In this document: one piece after another, positions 9,311 to 17,517 of the stretch
How the letters are laid out: each line of letters starts with the position of its first letter
Position numbering within the stretch: position 1 is the first letter of the stretch
Source: JBFELU01 sp041572755
GTDB taxonomy: Bacteria; Actinomycetota; Acidimicrobiia; Spongiisociales; UBA11373
Assembly: GCA_041572755.1 (NCBI GenBank)
Contig: JBFFRY010000025.1
Coordinates: 1-39,769, forward strand
DNA: 39,769 nt
Direction: 5' to 3'
The notes under the pieces: generated by a model
What the model saw: the letters and a program-made list of their open reading frames with translations, nothing else
Databases searched by the model: none
Told to the model about the DNA's origin: nothing
Program-made: the position numbers and the translations under genes

Positions 9311-10455
9311 GCTGGGACTTCCTCTTCGACCGGGTGCTCACCTGGATCCTGCTGGCGCAGCTGGGTCTCATCCTGTGGAACCAGAGGGCGATGTTCCGAC
9401 CCCTCCCTCGTCTCTGGCCCGACGATGCGCCGCTCGTGTCGGTGCTCGTCCCGGCCCGCAACGAGGAGCGGCGCATTGGCCGGTGTCTCGAGAACCTGGT
9501 GGCTCAGGACTACCCCAGCCTGGAGATCATCGTGCTCGACGACGGATCTCTGGATGCCACCGCCGACATCGTGCGCAACTTCGCCGATGACGGCGTCAAA
9601 CTGGTCGCCGGCATGCCGCTTCCCGAGGGTTGGTCGGGCAAGAACTGGGCCTGTCATCAGCTCTCCCAGGTCGCCGCCGGCCAGCTGCTGTGCTTCATCG
9701 ATGCCGACACCGTCGTCGAGCCCGGCGCCGTCTCGGCGGCGGCGGGTGTGCTCCAGGAGGAACGAGCCGGTCTGGTGTCGATGCTTCCGCGCAGCGACGC
9801 CGACTCGCTCAGCGCCGACGTGCTACTGCCGATGGTCACCCACGCCCTCCTGGCGTTGTTCCCGGTGTCGCTCATACACAACACCAGGACACCCGGACTG
9901 GCGCTGGCATTCGGGCCGTTCATGCTGATGACCCGGGCGGCCTACGCCGCCGCCGGGGGCCACGCCGCCGAACCCGACCACATCGTCGACGATGTGCAGC
10001 TGAGCCGCCGTATCAAGGCCACCGGGCGTCGAGTGCGGATCGTCAACGGCACCGATCTAGTGGCCACCCGCTGGTACGACGGGGTCGGCAACATCTGGCG
10101 AGGGTTCTCCAAGAACGCCTACGGCGGCGTGGGCTACAACCCTTGGTTCGGCATGGTGGTGGTCGGGGTGGTGTCGCCTCTCCTGCTCATCCCGTTCCTC
10201 CGAGTGGGGTTCGGGCTGCTGTCGGGTGACGTGCCGACGGTGGCCGTGTGGCAGGTGGCGCTGCTGCTGGCGGCCCGGGCGTTGACGTCGCTGCTCGGCC
10301 GGGATCCTCTGTGGAGCATTCCGCTCCATCCGGTGACCGTGGCCTTCTGGGGGGCGACGCTGGCGTGGTCGATGGTGCTGACGAGCACCGGCCGCACCGT
10401 CAGCTGGAAGGACAGGGACATCCCGACCCGCCCCCTGGAGCAGGGCGAAATCTGA
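9307..10455 (+). CDS. Membrane GT2 glycosyltransferase (HpnB/CrtQ-like)
   Basis: Family 2 glycosyltransferase of 382 aa with one N-terminal membrane segment and about three C-terminal ones. The GT-A core starts at about residue 43 (VSVLVPARNEE), has the nucleotide site LDDGS at 78-82 and the metal-binding DAD at 132-134. The motif LPEGWSGKNWA (105-115) is typical of the HpnB / CrtQ group, which glycosylates hopanoid- or carotenoid-type lipids. The acceptor here is therefore probably a lipid (inference). ATG 9307 overlaps the plsY stop and has AGGGAGGA about 8 nt upstream. The coupling to plsY supports a glycolipid role, but the donor sugar and acceptor are not shown. Confidence 0.82.
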   Translation: MSWDFLFDRVLTWILLAQLGLILWNQRAMFRPLPRLWPDDAPLVSVLVPARNEERRIGRCLENLVAQDYPSLEIIVLDDGSLDATADIVRNFADDGVKLVAGMPLPEGWSGKNWACHQLSQVAAGQLLCFIDADTVVEPGAVSAAAGVLQEERAGLVSMLPRSDADSLSADVLLPMVTHALLALFPVSLIHNTRTPGLALAFGPFMLMTRAAYAAAGGHAAEPDHIVDDVQLSRRIKATGRRVRIVNGTDLVATRWYDGVGNIWRGFSKNAYGGVGYNPWFGMVVVGVVSPLLLIPFLRVGFGLLSGDVPTVAVWQVALLLAARALTSLLGRDPLWSIPLHPVTVAFWGATLAWSMVLTSTGRTVSWKDRDIPTRPLEQGEI

Positions 10456-10470
10456 GCCCGGCCCGCAGCG

Positions 10471-10591
10471 AGCCTTCCGAGCAGGAACGCCGTGCCTCGG
10501 CGACGCAGCGATCCGTTCCGGGCCCACCGTTTGCGAGGTCCCTGCCGGCCCCAGCCTCCAGAGTGTCGTCACCTCCCCGGCCGTGGATCAC
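10471..10591 (-). pseudogene. Remnant of an RTX (hemolysin-type calcium-binding) C-terminal repeat
   Basis: On the minus strand, in a frame different from the cyclase gene next door, the translation reads as two Gly/Asp nonapeptide repeats (GGDDTLEAG, AGRDLANGG) followed by PGTDRCVAEA and a second Cys. This is the usual ending of actinobacterial RTX-type calcium-binding proteins. Only about 40 codons are left: upstream the frame runs into the 3' end of the cyclase gene, and downstream it becomes a shadow of the GT2 gene. No start or ribosome site supports expression. I read it as the decayed tail of a secreted repeat protein. Confidence 0.6.
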
Positions 10592-10608
10592 GGCGGCGCC
10601 GCGGCGTC

Positions 10609-13600
10609 TCACAGCCCGTCTCGGACCTCGCGAGCCACGGAGACCTCCCTTCGATCGCCGAGTCGCTCCAGGGTCTCGAGGGCGTGAGCGATGATTGCGG
10701 CCGCGTCGGATGCCCGGTCGTCGGCGACGAGGGCCTGGGCGAGGGGGACCTCCGTCCGGGCCCGGTCCCACTCCGCATTGAGGGCCGCAAACGACGCCAC
10801 GGCTCGCTGCAGAGCACCGATCGCGGTCTCTATGTCCCCCTCGGCCAGGGCGACTCTGCCGGCGCCCGCCTCAGTAGCGGCGTGCAGTGAGTCGAGGCGG
10901 CGCTCCTCGGCCAGGGCGCGTCCCTCCTCGACTTGCTGCGCCGCCCAGTCCCAGTCTTCCGTCAGGCACGCGACCTCGATGGCGGCTTCGATCAGAAGGC
11001 CGAGGCGGCCTCGGCGGCGCCATGTCGTGGCCTCGATGAGTTCCCGGGCCTGTTCGGGTCGACGGCGGCGTCCCAGCAGGGGTCCCACGAACTCGGCCCA
11101 CCGGCTCAACGGGAGGGCATCGCGATCGGCCGGCGCCGTTGCTTCGAAACCTCGCGCCAGGATCTCGAGGATCTCGTCCGCTTCGGTGTGCTCCCTGCGC
11201 AGCTCGTGAACGAGGGCAGCGGTGGCGTATACCGGCGACACGTAGTGGGGTGGGACGTGGCTTTGATCGGCGAGCAGCCGTCGTGCCAACCGGAAGTCCT
11301 CGATGGCCTCCTGCCACTCGCCCATCCTGAAGCGCGCCTGGGAACGGTATCGCAGACAGTGCAGGGCCAGACTGGGGGCCTCGCCGATGGTACGCCGGAA
11401 GCCCTCGTCGGCATGCCGGAACGCCTCTCGGTAGTGCCCGAGGTGGTATCGCGACCAGCTGTTCATCGCAAAGGTGTCGCCGATCTCCCAGAGATCGTGG
11501 AGGTGAGGGATGAGCTCCAGCCGGCGCTTCGAGGCCGCCAGGGACTCCCGGTAGCCACCTTCGGGGAGGTAGCAGGCGCTGACCCCATCGAGGGCCGCCG
11601 ACTCCAGTTCGGGGTTGCCGAGGCGGCGGGCGGCGGCAACCGCCTCCTTGGCAGAGCGAAGCGCTTCCTCCGGTCCGACCAGGGGCGGCTCAGAGTCGTC
11701 GGTTGCCGGGGTGAAGGCGTGCTGCCAGAACGCCTTCACCGTCAGCAGCCGCACCGCGTCGAGACTCCCCGGGTCGGTGACGTTGGCGGTGCCAATTCTG
11801 AGGTAGTCCGCAACCGTGTCCTCCGGCGGGGGAGAGAGCATGGCCCCCGGCCAGCGGACCGGCATCTCGAGGGCGCGGGCGCACAGGCGGGCTATGTCGC
11901 TGGGTTCGGGGTCCTCCGAGGCGAGCCTCAAGTCGACGGCTTCGCGCAGGTGCTGCCATGCGGCATCCCCCTCGTACCCGTAGAAGAATGCCTCTCCCAA
12001 GGCCTCGACGGCGCTCGACTCCTCGATCCGTGTCACCGAGACACGGCGCGCCTCCCTGGCGAAGTGCTTGGCCTCGCCGAGAGCCACCCGGCGTCTTGCC
12101 TGGGTCGACGCTCCGAGAAGCGAAGTGAATGCTTCGCGCCGGATGGCCTCCGTGTCCTGCGGGTCCCCTCCGTCGATGATGCCGTCGTAGGCACGCGTCA
12201 AGTGGTGGGCTTGCAGGCCCAGCAGCTCCTCGCGACCGTCCGAAGCCGTTCGGGCAAACCAGTCGGCTACCCAACGGTGGATCGAGGTGCGGTCGCGCCG
12301 CGACAGGGTTTCGTAAGTCACGTCTCGGATCAGCACGTGCCGGAATCGGTACTCCAACCTTCCCGCCGGTCCCCCTCCGAGTCGTGCGACCACGAGGTCA
12401 CGTTGCTCCAGGTCGTCGAGGATCTCCTCGGTCCTCTCGGCGCTCCATCCCAGCACAGGGGCGAGCAGATCGACCCAGAAGCTGCGACCGATCACCGCCG
12501 CGCACTGCAGTGCTCGCTTGTGGTCGGCCTCGAGGAGGTCGAGACGAGCGGCGATCACGGCGTGAACGGTGTCGGGAATCTGGACGTCGGTGACCTCGGC
12601 GAGGGCACGCAGCCCGTCCTCGGTCCGCGTCACCGACCCGGCATCAACGAGGCTGCGGATGATCTCCTCGAGAAAGAACGGGTTCCCCTCGGCGCGGTCG
12701 AGCACGCGTTGCCGCATGCCACCCGGCAGGCCGTCGGACGCGGTGAGGAAGCCGAGGAGCTCCCGGGACTCCTCGGGTGTCAGCGGGTCGAGGAGGATGC
12801 TCGAGAACGAGCGGCGGCCTCCCCCCCAATTGGGCCGGACGTCGGTCAGGCGAGGCCGGGCCGGGCATACGAAGAGCACCGGGCCTTCGATCCGATCGGC
12901 GACGTCCTCGAGCAGATCCAGCAACGCCGGGTCGGCCCAGTGGATGTCCTCGATGACCACCACGAACGGACGATCGGGTGTGGACATGGAGAAGAACCAT
13001 CGCCAGGCGTTGCGGATCTCGACCCGGATCTGACGGGGGGACATCTCCGGCAGCGCCGAGTCGCGGCCCCCGACGCCGGCGGTATGGGCGAGACCCTCGA
13101 CGATTCGCCGCGAATCGTCGGGCGACAGGTCCTTCTGCAGGGACTGCACCAGCTTCTCGACCTTGGTGAGAGCCAGTCGCAGGGAGTCGGCATCCAGGAT
13201 CCCGGCTTCGCCCTTGATGATCTCGGCGAGGGCGCCGTAGGCGATGACCTCGCCGTACGGCCGGCTGCGACCTCGCAGGATGGCCGGTGGACTCAGGGCG
13301 GCCTCAAGCGTTGCGGTGAAGTCGGCAACGAGCCGGCTCTTACCGACGCCCGGCGGCCCGTACACGGTGACGAGGTGGGGAACCGATTCGCGGACGACGC
13401 GCTCATAGAGGGTGTTGAGCAAGGCGAGTTCGTGGTCACGGCCGACGATTGGGGCTGCAAAGAGCGAGGAGCGCCCGACTCCTTCGATGGGGGGTCCGAG
13501 TTCGAACGCCGACACCGGCCCGGTCCGACCCCGCAGCTCCATCGACCCGAGGTCGCGGAACCGGAAGCCGGTGGCCGTCGTCGCCGTCCTCCCGGCCACT

Positions 13601-14202
13601 ACGACGGCGCCCGGCGCGGCGTGCTCCTGGAGTCGGGCGGCGACGTTGACGGCGTCCCCGGTGATTCGCCCCAGATCGGGAGGGGCCGAGGTGTCGACCA
13701 AGACGTCTCCGGTGTTCACGCCGATGCGCATCGCGACTTCGACACCGGCGTCGGCGAAGATCGTCTCGTTCAGCCGGGAGAGACGATCGAACATGCGCCG
13801 AGCGGCGGTCAATGCCCGGTCGGGGTCGTCGTCGTGGGAGGCGGGCACCCCGAAGACGGCCATGATGGCGTCACCGACGAAGGAGTCGACGATGCCGCCC
13901 ATCTTCTCCACCTCGTCCCTCATGGCCTCCTGAAAAGCCGCCATCACCTCCTGGAGGCGTTCCATGTCGAGAGACTCGGCGAGGCCGGTTGCCCCGGTGA
14001 TGTCGGCGAAGAGGATGGTTGCCAGCTTGCGCTCATGGAGGTGATCGCGAATCTCGGGAAGCGCTCCGCAATGGGGACACGCCTCGGAACGCAGCTCGGC
14101 TGCCTTGCCACAAGAGGGACACGTCTCGGAGAGGGCGACGCCGCAGGCGCTGCAGTACGCGGCGTCCGCAGCCACCATCGTGCCGCATGACGGGCAGTTC
14201 AT
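10609..14202 (-). CDS. Giant regulator: zinc ribbons, class III nucleotide cyclase, AAA ATPase and helical repeats
   Basis: 1197-aa soluble protein. Residues 3-46 hold two zinc ribbons (four CxxC pairs). Residues 57-235 are a class III adenylate/guanylate cyclase domain with metal-binding Asp67 (FADITG) and Asp111 (FVGD), purine-contacting Asp183, and transition-state Asn186 and Arg190 (NVAAR). The usual substrate-specifying Lys is Ser107 here. Next come an AAA/STAND-type ATPase with Walker A GPPGVGKS (282-289) and a Walker B-like VVVIEDIHWAD, then a long helical TPR-like region to the end. This layout is common in Actinobacteria and is usually read as a sensor or signal-integrating cyclase (established for the family in general; targets unknown here). 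ATG 14202 has no Shine-Dalgarno sequence, but TAGACT lies 7 nt upstream, so it is probably leaderless. Confidence 0.88.
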   Translation of the reverse strand: MNCPSCGTMVAADAAYCSACGVALSETCPSCGKAAELRSEACPHCGALPEIRDHLHERKLATILFADITGATGLAESLDMERLQEVMAAFQEAMRDEVEKMGGIVDSFVGDAIMAVFGVPASHDDDPDRALTAARRMFDRLSRLNETIFADAGVEVAMRIGVNTGDVLVDTSAPPDLGRITGDAVNVAARLQEHAAPGAVVVAGRTATTATGFRFRDLGSMELRGRTGPVSAFELGPPIEGVGRSSLFAAPIVGRDHELALLNTLYERVVRESVPHLVTVYGPPGVGKSRLVADFTATLEAALSPPAILRGRSRPYGEVIAYGALAEIIKGEAGILDADSLRLALTKVEKLVQSLQKDLSPDDSRRIVEGLAHTAGVGGRDSALPEMSPRQIRVEIRNAWRWFFSMSTPDRPFVVVIEDIHWADPALLDLLEDVADRIEGPVLFVCPARPRLTDVRPNWGGGRRSFSSILLDPLTPEESRELLGFLTASDGLPGGMRQRVLDRAEGNPFFLEEIIRSLVDAGSVTRTEDGLRALAEVTDVQIPDTVHAVIAARLDLLEADHKRALQCAAVIGRSFWVDLLAPVLGWSAERTEEILDDLEQRDLVVARLGGGPAGRLEYRFRHVLIRDVTYETLSRRDRTSIHRWVADWFARTASDGREELLGLQAHHLTRAYDGIIDGGDPQDTEAIRREAFTSLLGASTQARRRVALGEAKHFAREARRVSVTRIEESSAVEALGEAFFYGYEGDAAWQHLREAVDLRLASEDPEPSDIARLCARALEMPVRWPGAMLSPPPEDTVADYLRIGTANVTDPGSLDAVRLLTVKAFWQHAFTPATDDSEPPLVGPEEALRSAKEAVAAARRLGNPELESAALDGVSACYLPEGGYRESLAASKRRLELIPHLHDLWEIGDTFAMNSWSRYHLGHYREAFRHADEGFRRTIGEAPSLALHCLRYRSQARFRMGEWQEAIEDFRLARRLLADQSHVPPHYVSPVYATAALVHELRREHTEADEILEILARGFEATAPADRDALPLSRWAEFVGPLLGRRRRPEQARELIEATTWRRRGRLGLLIEAAIEVACLTEDWDWAAQQVEEGRALAEERRLDSLHAATEAGAGRVALAEGDIETAIGALQRAVASFAALNAEWDRARTEVPLAQALVADDRASDAAAIIAHALETLERLGDRREVSVAREVRDGL

Positions 14203-14209
14203 CGTTGTG

Positions 14210-14215
14210 AGTCTA
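14210..14215 (-). promoter_or_regulatory. Predicted -10 box of a leaderless promoter (cyclase gene)
   Basis: Read on the minus strand this is TAGACT, ending 7 nt before ATG 14202. It lies only 27 bp from the divergent -10 box of the LLM gene, so the two genes have back-to-back promoters in a 52-bp spacer. Confidence 0.5.
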
Positions 14216-14242
14216 TGGACCCGGCCCCGCCGCCCGCGGCTC

Positions 14243-14248
14243 TAGCAT
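14243..14248 (+). promoter_or_regulatory. Predicted -10 box of a leaderless promoter (LLM oxidoreductase gene)
   Basis: TAGCAT ends 6 nt before GTG 14255, and no Shine-Dalgarno sequence is present. It is arranged back to back with the cyclase -10 box. Confidence 0.5.
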
Positions 14249-14254
14249 CCGGTC

Positions 14255-15412
14255 GTGGCCACTCCCCGCCTCGAGATCGGCGTCGGTCTCGGCACCCAAC
14301 CGCCGATCGGCCGAGTGCGCGGCCTGGCCTGGCTGGGCCGTCTGCTCCGAGCCGACTCGCTCTGGGCCGTCGACCACTTCCTGGGGCTCTTCCCCACCTC
14401 CATCTGGGATCGAGATTTCACCTGGGTGGCCGGTCCGGGTACGACGCCGCATGCGTTCTTCGATTACCAGACGCTGCTCGGCTACATGGCGAGGCGAGTC
14501 GGCTCCGCTCGTCTCGCCGTCGGCGTCACCGAGCCGATCCGGCGTCACCCCGTCCTCATCGCTCAGGCGGCCATGACGCTGGCGCATCTGACCCGGCGGG
14601 CCCCCATCCTCGGACTCGGTGCCGGGGAGCGGGAGAACATCGAACCCTACGGGCTCGACTTCCGGCGGCCGGTCGACGTCTTCGAGGAGGCGATCCAGGT
14701 CATCAGGTTGTGTCTCGAGAGCCGGGGTGCGGTCAGCTTCCAGGGCGACCACTTCCAGCTTCGCGACGCAGTGCTCGATCTCAGCCCGCCGCCCAATCGG
14801 ATCCCGAGTATCTGGGTTGCTGCACACGGCGATCGGATGCTCCGGTTGACGGGACGGTACGGGGACGGCTGGTACCCCACGTTTCCCATGAGTCCTTCGG
14901 TCTACGCCGAGAAGCTGGCGGTCGTTCGCCGAGCCGCCGACGCGGCCGGCCGGGATCCCTCATCGATCGTCCCGGCCCTGCAGGCCTTCATCGTGGTCGG
15001 TCGCAGCGAAGCGGCGGCTCGGGAACTGCTCGGGTCGAGGCCGGTGCGGTATTCGAGCCTGCTCGTGTCCGACGAGGTGTGGCAGCGACACGGCTTGACG
15101 CATCCCCTCGGGGAGGGATTCCGAGGAATGATCGATCTCGTGCCGCCCCGGCTGAGTCGCGCCGAACTGGAGGAGGCGATGAGAAGCGTGCCGGTGGATC
15201 TGCTCGCCGAGGAGGCGGTGTGGGGCACGCCCGATCAGGTCGTGACCAAGGTGCGGGCGCTCGCTCAGGCCGGTTTGCGCCACATCGTGCTCGTCCCCCT
15301 CTCTGCCATGGTCTCCCGTCGCGACGCCGCTTTCACGATTCGGGCGCTGTTCGGCATCAGCCGGAGGCTGCGGAGCGGTGCTCCACGACTGCGCTCCGAA
15401 TCGGCCGAGTAG
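14255..15412 (+). CDS. LLM-class flavin/F420-dependent oxidoreductase
   Basis: Luciferase-like TIM-barrel oxidoreductase, 385 aa, of the kind that in Actinobacteria usually uses coenzyme F420. Visible family features are LEIGVGLGTQPP at the N-terminus (strand 1), ARLAVGVTEPIRRHPVLIAQAAMTL (about residues 88-112), the cofactor-phosphate region LGLGAGERENIEPYG (about 120-134), and the C-terminal GTPDQVVTKVRALAQAGLRHIVL segment. No signal peptide or membrane segment is seen, so it is cytoplasmic. GTG 14255 is chosen for the -10 box 6 nt upstream. F420 versus FMN use is inferred from the lineage and cannot be proved from the sequence. The substrate is unknown. It runs divergently from the cyclase gene. 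Confidence 0.82.
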   Translation: MATPRLEIGVGLGTQPPIGRVRGLAWLGRLLRADSLWAVDHFLGLFPTSIWDRDFTWVAGPGTTPHAFFDYQTLLGYMARRVGSARLAVGVTEPIRRHPVLIAQAAMTLAHLTRRAPILGLGAGERENIEPYGLDFRRPVDVFEEAIQVIRLCLESRGAVSFQGDHFQLRDAVLDLSPPPNRIPSIWVAAHGDRMLRLTGRYGDGWYPTFPMSPSVYAEKLAVVRRAADAAGRDPSSIVPALQAFIVVGRSEAAARELLGSRPVRYSSLLVSDEVWQRHGLTHPLGEGFRGMIDLVPPRLSRAELEEAMRSVPVDLLAEEAVWGTPDQVVTKVRALAQAGLRHIVLVPLSAMVSRRDAAFTIRALFGISRRLRSGAPRLRSESAE

Positions 15413-15415
15413 CGT
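15410..15415 (+). promoter_or_regulatory. Possible -10 box for the zinc-ribbon membrane protein
   Basis: TAGCGT overlaps the stop codon of the LLM gene. It would start a transcript near 15422, giving an 18-nt leader that holds GGAGGAGG (15428-15435) before GTG 15440. Confidence 0.35.
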
Positions 15416-15439
15416 CGGGGTGACGACGGAGGAGGATTC

Positions 15440-16792
15440 GTGGCGACGTGCCCCGAGTGTGGAACGGCGGTCGACGATACCGATCGCTTCTGCACCAACT
15501 GCGGTCACCGGCTCGAAGCCGCTGAGCCGAAGGCTGCCCGGAAGACGCCGAAGAAAGCCAAGCCGAAGGCCGCAGACGAGGCTGGGGCCGCGTCGCCCGA
15601 AGAGGCACCTCCACCCGAGCCGGCCGCCGAGCCGTGGGTGATCACGATCCCGGCCTGGCTCGGCCGGGACTGGCCCGGCGCCCTGCGGTTCGCCGGCGCG
15701 GCGCTGGCCGTCGGGGTGGTCCTCCAATATGCGGTTCTGCTCGTGCTGATCCTGGCCCACACCGTGGCCGGATTCGATGTGACGTGGGACGACCAGCTCG
15801 ACCGGGTCCCGATTCACGTCTTCCTCGGTTTCCACGGCCCGTTCGGTGAGGTCGGGTTGTGGGCCAGCGGCCTGCTGTGGCTGGGAGTCGGTTTCTTTCT
15901 CGCCGGCCGGATCGCTCGCCCCGAAACCGTCTTCGAGGACGATGCTCCACGTTGGCGTTGGGCGGCCCTCGCCCTCAAGACGGCGGTTGCCTACATGGTG
16001 CCGGTCGGGGTGCTGCTCGCCGTGCTCGAGCCGACGGACTATCTCGACTGGCTGTTCCCGATGGGTTTCGCCGGTGATGCCATAGGCAACGCCGACTGGA
16101 ATCTCGCTGCGGGGATCGTCCTCGGCTTGCTGGTGGCCTTCGTGGCCGCCGCCTGGGTGCCGGCTCGCCGGCGCGGCTTGTCGCCACCGGTGTTCTACGG
16201 GCTCGTCCGCTCCGAGCCTCCCCGGTGGTTGACGGCGGCGTGGGCGGGTGCCCGGCGAACCATCGTCGTCATGCTGCCGGCGGTACTCGCCTACTTCATC
16301 GTGGGTGAGCTCATCGACGTCTACTCGGAAGGTCCCGAGTTCCGCGTGTGGCTCGGTCTGGTGTTGGCGGTGATGGTGGGCACCGTGCTCTGGGCGGGCA
16401 TCGACGTGGCACTGATCTTCGTGCTGATGACCATGCGGTTCTTCCTCGGAGACGATCGGGTCGTGGCCGGGGGCCGGCCGGGATGGATGTGGGGCGCCGT
16501 CGCCTTCGTCGCCGCCGCCTTCTTCGTCGGCGGCCACAAGAGCGCCGAGAAGGCCGAAGCGTCCGCTCCGACGGAGGCCCTCGTCGCGGGGCTCGCCTCC
16601 GGAGCTTGTGTGGCCGGGGCACTGTTCGTGCTGAGCTGGTTCGCCTTCAATCCGTTCGCCGGCGAGGTGATCACCGGTCCCGTCCTGGGGCTGGGTCTCC
16701 TGTGGTCGGTCGCATCCGGGATCGGCGGCCTGGTGCAGGCGAGCCGGAGTGGCCTGTTCCGGGGCATTCGTCTGGTGTCACCCGAGGACTAG
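15440..16792 (+). CDS. Zinc-ribbon polytopic membrane protein of unknown function
   Basis: 450 aa. Residues 4-22 form a short zinc ribbon (CPEC...CTNC). A linker rich in Ala, Pro, Lys and Glu follows to about residue 65, then about eight to nine membrane segments to the end. Such N-terminal zinc-ribbon (zinc_ribbon_2-type) membrane proteins are frequent in Actinobacteria and unassigned; I do not recognise a catalytic motif in the membrane part. GTG 15440 is well supported by GGAGGAGG ending 4 nt upstream. It lies 27 nt after the LLM gene and may be co-transcribed with it or use its own -10 box. Its stop codon is part of a CTAG shared with the converging endonuclease V-like gene. Confidence 0.75.
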   Translation: MATCPECGTAVDDTDRFCTNCGHRLEAAEPKAARKTPKKAKPKAADEAGAASPEEAPPPEPAAEPWVITIPAWLGRDWPGALRFAGAALAVGVVLQYAVLLVLILAHTVAGFDVTWDDQLDRVPIHVFLGFHGPFGEVGLWASGLLWLGVGFFLAGRIARPETVFEDDAPRWRWAALALKTAVAYMVPVGVLLAVLEPTDYLDWLFPMGFAGDAIGNADWNLAAGIVLGLLVAFVAAAWVPARRRGLSPPVFYGLVRSEPPRWLTAAWAGARRTIVVMLPAVLAYFIVGELIDVYSEGPEFRVWLGLVLAVMVGTVLWAGIDVALIFVLMTMRFFLGDDRVVAGGRPGWMWGAVAFVAAAFFVGGHKSAEKAEASAPTEALVAGLASGACVAGALFVLSWFAFNPFAGEVITGPVLGLGLLWSVASGIGGLVQASRSGLFRGIRLVSPED

Positions 16793-17517
16793 GAGCCGGC
16801 TGCTCGGCGAGTCCGGGCCAGCCGGCGGGCCCGCCGGATCGGCTCCGGCGTGCGGCCCACGTCCGCCGTTCGGGCCACGATCTCGGCGGCCGTCGCCGGA
16901 TCGGTCCGCCATGCGGAGTGGGCGGCGACCGGTCTGGCTCCGGGCTTCGTTCTCACCCATGCGCCGACGGTGGCGCCGTCGATCCTCAGGGGAGCGGTGG
17001 CGCCCGGGTGATCCGGCGGCCAGGGTCCGGTGGCGAGCAGGGGGCGATGAGTCACCCCGATGGTGGGGAGCGAGGCGGCCGCCCCCAGGTGGAGGGCCAA
17101 TCCCGCCCGGCGCGGATGATCGCGCCCGGTGGCGTTGACCAGCAAGACGTCGGGCTTGACCTCCAGTCGTGCCACCACCGCGTACAGAAGGCCGCCTTCG
17201 CGGCGGGCGAGCAGGCCCGGGTCGTAAGGGGCTCCCGCCTCTCCCGTGATCGCCACCTCGGCGACGGTGGCCCCGACCGCCATCGTCACGGCCGCCGCCC
17301 AACCACGATCGCCCGCCGAACCCGAACCACTTCCGCCCCGGCCGAAACACACGAAGCACCCGCCGACCAGCCGGGGCTCCCCGTCCCATGGGTCCGCAGA
17401 CGCCGACGCGAGATGGCGTTGGAGCTCGGCCAAGTCCTCCGGATCATCGGGCCACCATCGAAGAGAAGCGGGCCGGCCGCTCGACCCGCCCGCTTCTCGG
17501 TCGCCCGGCCGCCTCAA
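16789..17517 (-). CDS. Endonuclease V-like protein lacking conserved catalytic residues
   Basis: 242 aa that align along their whole length with endonuclease V (Nfi), the deoxyinosine-specific DNA repair (or RNA) nuclease: an N-terminal RWWPDDPEDLAELQ, then GEPRLVGGCFVCF, APYDPGLLARREG, LLVNATGRDHPRRAGLALHLG and LPTIGVTHRPL. Judged against the T. maritima enzyme by motif spacing, Tyr80 and Glu89 are kept (Tyr98, Glu107). The metal ligands Asp43 and Asp110 are replaced by Phe55 and Asn128, and Lys139 by His157. It may therefore be inactive as a nuclease, or work differently. TTG 17517 is chosen because it overlaps the protease stop (TTGA) and the homology begins by residue 20. A 10-bp perfect inverted repeat lies in its first codons. 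An alternative TTG is at 17433. Confidence 0.75.
   Translation of the reverse strand: MRRPGDREAGGSSGRPASLRWWPDDPEDLAELQRHLASASADPWDGEPRLVGGCFVCFGRGGSGSGSAGDRGWAAAVTMAVGATVAEVAITGEAGAPYDPGLLARREGGLLYAVVARLEVKPDVLLVNATGRDHPRRAGLALHLGAAASLPTIGVTHRPLLATGPWPPDHPGATAPLRIDGATVGAWVRTKPGARPVAAHSAWRTDPATAAEIVARTADVGRTPEPIRRARRLARTRRAAGS
17463..17498. repeat. Strong inverted repeat at the protease / endonuclease V-like junction
   Basis: Perfect 10-bp arms GAGAAGCGGG (17463-17472) and CCCGCTTCTC (17489-17498) flank a 16-nt loop. It lies just after the protease stop on the minus strand and inside the first codons of the endonuclease V-like gene. It could attenuate or terminate the protease transcript, but no T-run follows. 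Confidence 0.55.

Noticed and set aside
10933..14190. 1085-codon plus-strand frame opposite the cyclase gene
   Set aside because: No recognisable domain, while the minus strand has zinc-ribbon, cyclase and ATPase motifs throughout.
14203..14254. Riboswitch or operator between the divergent cyclase and LLM genes
   Set aside because: The 52-bp spacer is fully used by two leaderless -10 boxes; no further repeat or fold is visible.
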